This document shows positions 31,270 through 33,449 of a DNA stretch of 33,449 nt, one piece after another (position 1 is the first letter of the stretch; each line of letters starts with the position of its first letter). The position numbers were made by a program, and so were the translations under genes. This stretch comes from Welwitschia mirabilis. Its lineage: Eukaryota; Gnetophyta; Gnetopsida; Welwitschiales. The notes beneath the pieces are model-generated. The model ran no database searches. It was not told the DNA's origin and saw only the letters and a list, made by a program, of their open reading frames with translations. Where the stretch lies: NCBI GenBank assembly GCA_051453625.1, contig JBOZIK010000001.1:27547706-27581154 (forward strand). The letters are read 5' to 3'.

Positions 31270-33449
31270 GCTAAATATACCAAATACATTGTAGCATGAT
31301 GACTGTAACATGGACAATGAAGAATAAGAAGAGTTAAAAGACACCTGTTAAGATCTTTACCAAGAGTGTGAAAAGTTAGCTAGAAGGATAAATAATCTAA
31401 ACAAGATTATAAACTCTCTTACCAAGGAAAAGGAGGAAATAGAATCAAGTCTCACAAGATTTAAATCTAAAAACTCTAATCATATCATATAGGTAAAAGA
31501 GTTATCTTATTTTGTTAGTAAATTTTCAAGTGGATTTACCAAATTGAAACAAATGCTTAAAGCTCAAAAACCTATTGGTAGCAAGTAAGGTATTGGCTTC
31601 ATCCCTCAAAAATCTCAAAGATAGCAAAGTCAGATAATCAGTGATGGTAAGTTCCTTTTAAGAATTACTTGTTATTTTTGTGAATAATTAATCATTTAAA
31701 ATTCATATGCAATGTAAGAAAACCGATATTATTTTTAAACTTAGGTAGTATTTTTCCTTTTAAGTTTATTCCTAAAGAAGGTATATCATGTAAGTCTAGA
31801 AAGACTATGTGGGTAAAATCTAATGATCTTAAAAGTTTATAAATTCAAATAGCTTTCAATGTTTCAAATAGCACAAGATAGTATTTTGATAGTGGATGTT
31901 CAAGTCATATGATAGGAAATGAATCCAAATTTATGCAACTAAGCTACTTTAATAGAGAAGAATTAACTTTCAAGGATAATGGAAGAGTAAAAATAGAAGG
32001 GATTGGAAGCATTGATGGAGATAACCTTCTTAAAATTAATGAATTCTTGTATGTAAGTGGTTTAAAAAATAATTTACTGAGCATTAGTCAAATTTATGAT
32101 AAAGGTCATAAGGTAGTCTTTAATAAATCAAAATGTGAAATTTTACATGAAAATTCAAATGATGTAATTCTTTAATCAAGTAGAATATACAATGTTAATA
32201 GCATAGATTATCATTTTCTCTAAGTTATTTTTCAAATGTTCCTCAAGAAGATCTATGGCATAAACATTTAGGTCATATTAATTATGATTAGTTAAAATTA
32301 ATTATTCATAAAAACATTGTGAATGGAATCCCTAAAATAAATGTAAAAAAACAAGGCTTGTGTGATGCATGTCAAAAGGGTAAAGAAAGTAGGACCTCTC
32401 ATAAAAGTAAAATGCATGCTTCCACACCTATGCCATTAGAGATTATTCATATGAATTTATAGGCCCTGCTCAAACTTAAAGTCTAGGGGGAAAATGTTAT
32501 TATCTCACTATGGTTGATGATTTTTCTAGATATACGTGGGTAGCCTTTTATCAAACAAATTGAAATCTTATAAACATTTGATTGAAATTTGCAATAAGAT
32601 TCAAAATGAAAAGGAGTATACCATAAAGAAAATAAGAAGTGATCATGGTAGTAAATTTGAGAATCATTTTTTAAGAAATATTGCATTAGAAATGGAATTA
32701 ATCATTACTTTTCAGCCCCACAAACACCACAACAAAATGGTATAGCTGAAAGAAAGAATAGTATCCTCCAAGAAATGGCATGAACTATGCTAAATGATAA
32801 GGACATTCCTAAATTCTTTTGAACTAAGGAAATTATCAAAACATGCTACATTATCAATAGAGTATATCTTAGAATTGGTATAGACAAAATGCCATATGAG
32901 TTATGGAAACAAAGACAACCTAATGTATCATATTTTAAAGTTTTTAAAAGTAAATGCTATGTGCTAAAAGATAGAAAAGATTTGAGGAAATTTGAATCTA
33001 AAGAAAATAAAGCTATCTTCTTAGGTTACTCAATTAGAAGTAGATCCTATCATGTTTTTAACAAGAGAATCTTAATTATAGAAGAGTTAATAAATGTGTA
33101 AATTGATGAGATTAATACAAATTCAAACTGCACAGATGAAGAGGAAGTCATAACCATAAGTATTCTCACAACCAATGAAGGTTCTACTGAAAGTAATGAA
33201 GTTTGAATAAAAAAGGCACATTAAACAAGCCTAAGCTACTTAAAGATCATCCTTTAGAATCTATTATTAGAGAAGTTAATTTAAAAATAAAGATAAGAAT
33301 ACTATGAAAAATGTACGTGCTCATGTTTCTTATGTTTTAAAGATAGAACCCAAGAAATTTGAGGAAGAAGAAATTCGTGAGGAATGAATGATGGTAATGT
33401 AAAATGAATTAAACAATTTAAAAGGAATGATGTTTGGAAGCTAGTAAAG
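31270..33449 (+). pseudogene. Copia gag-pol pseudogene (gag, PR, IN, start of RT)
   Basis: Frames switch repeatedly. Gag tail: a coiled segment (KLARRINNLNKIINSLTKEK) and KQMLKAQKPIGSK at about 31350-31590. Zinc-knuckle remnant CYFC...NHLKFIC at about 31665-31730, with a frameshift. Protease DSG at 31888-31896, in frame with an open piece at 31909-32175 ending in a gag-pre-integrase type region (NNLLSISQIYDKGHKV). Integrase zinc site: LWHKHLGH at about 32250 and CDACQKGK at about 32360. Integrase core: TMVDDFSRYTW at about 32507-32540, RSDHGSKFEN with Asp at 32641-32643, and AERKN with Glu at 32748-32750. The last two are spaced as D-35-E if one lost base is allowed. Then ELWKQRQPNVSYFKVFKSKC and FLGYSIRSRSYHVFN (to 33101). 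The last bases (33390-33449) read QFKRNDVWKLV, the start of reverse transcriptase. The catalytic residues persist but stops and at least three frameshifts inactivate it. Confidence 0.82.

Larger units (their letters stand above)
29239..33449 (+). mobile_element. SIRE/Maximus-like Ty1/copia element, 5' part
   Basis: A long LTR (about 29239-30996) followed by a tRNA-Met primer site and a decayed gag-pol frame that reaches the start of reverse transcriptase at the window edge. The gag tail KQMLKAQKPIGSK, the DSG protease motif within YFDSGCSSHM, and the integrase-before-reverse-transcriptase order are typical of Ty1/copia and most like the SIRE/Maximus clade. The 3' half lies outside the window. 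Confidence 0.82.

Overview
The window looks like plant nuclear DNA: one gene end followed by about 31 kb of old, nested LTR retrotransposons in very AT-rich sequence. The only host-gene sequence is the last coding stretch of a glycoside hydrolase family 1 beta-glucosidase (2-256, + strand). It is visibly much richer in G+C than everything after it. Family motifs, tRNA-Met-type primer sites and plant Ty1/copia and Ty3/gypsy protein motifs point to a seed plant; I cannot name the species. Runs of exactly 100 N, plus one of 702 and one of 27, show that this is a scaffold with gaps.

Layout. 257-1900: gene 3' flank with a poly(A) signal and a 0.39-kb inverted-repeat (MITE-like) element. 1902-2300: a divergent LTR fragment. 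2669-9607: element 1 (minus strand), with both LTRs, a primer site, a polypurine tract and a decayed ORF. 9708-11512: element 2 (minus), truncated. 11513-15115: AT-rich DNA without genes. 15116-16800: a divergent LTR with a large gap. 16806-24196: element 3 (plus), whose body is tandemly duplicated. 24197-27365: element 4 (minus), joined to a Ty3/gypsy gag-protease pseudogene (27373-29060). 29239-33449: a decayed SIRE/Maximus-like Ty1/copia element (plus) that runs off the window at the start of reverse transcriptase.

Elements 1-4 form one family: LTRs of about 1.0 kb with TGTTGC/GCAACA ends, a shared TATA box and a 3' polypurine tract. No reverse transcriptase, RNase H or integrase is visible in them, so they look non-autonomous. 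Their body encodes an acidic protein I do not recognise, present in four decayed copies. Element 4 carries a gag-protease segment fused to the same 3' region, so it may preserve part of the autonomous relative.

The most unusual signal is a roughly 40-nt imperfect palindrome (arms TCATCC / GGATGA, often around a TCATCTAGATGA core). I count 26 copies by eye, at about 93-113 bp spacing: two in U3 of each LTR, three in the leader after the primer site, and one or two after the ORF. It also occurs in the divergent LTR subfamily. A second unusual repeat lies in the copia LTR: a roughly 74-bp tandem unit, each carrying two 16-nt motifs 20-21 bp apart.

All alignments and counts were made by eye; no database or folding tool was run.
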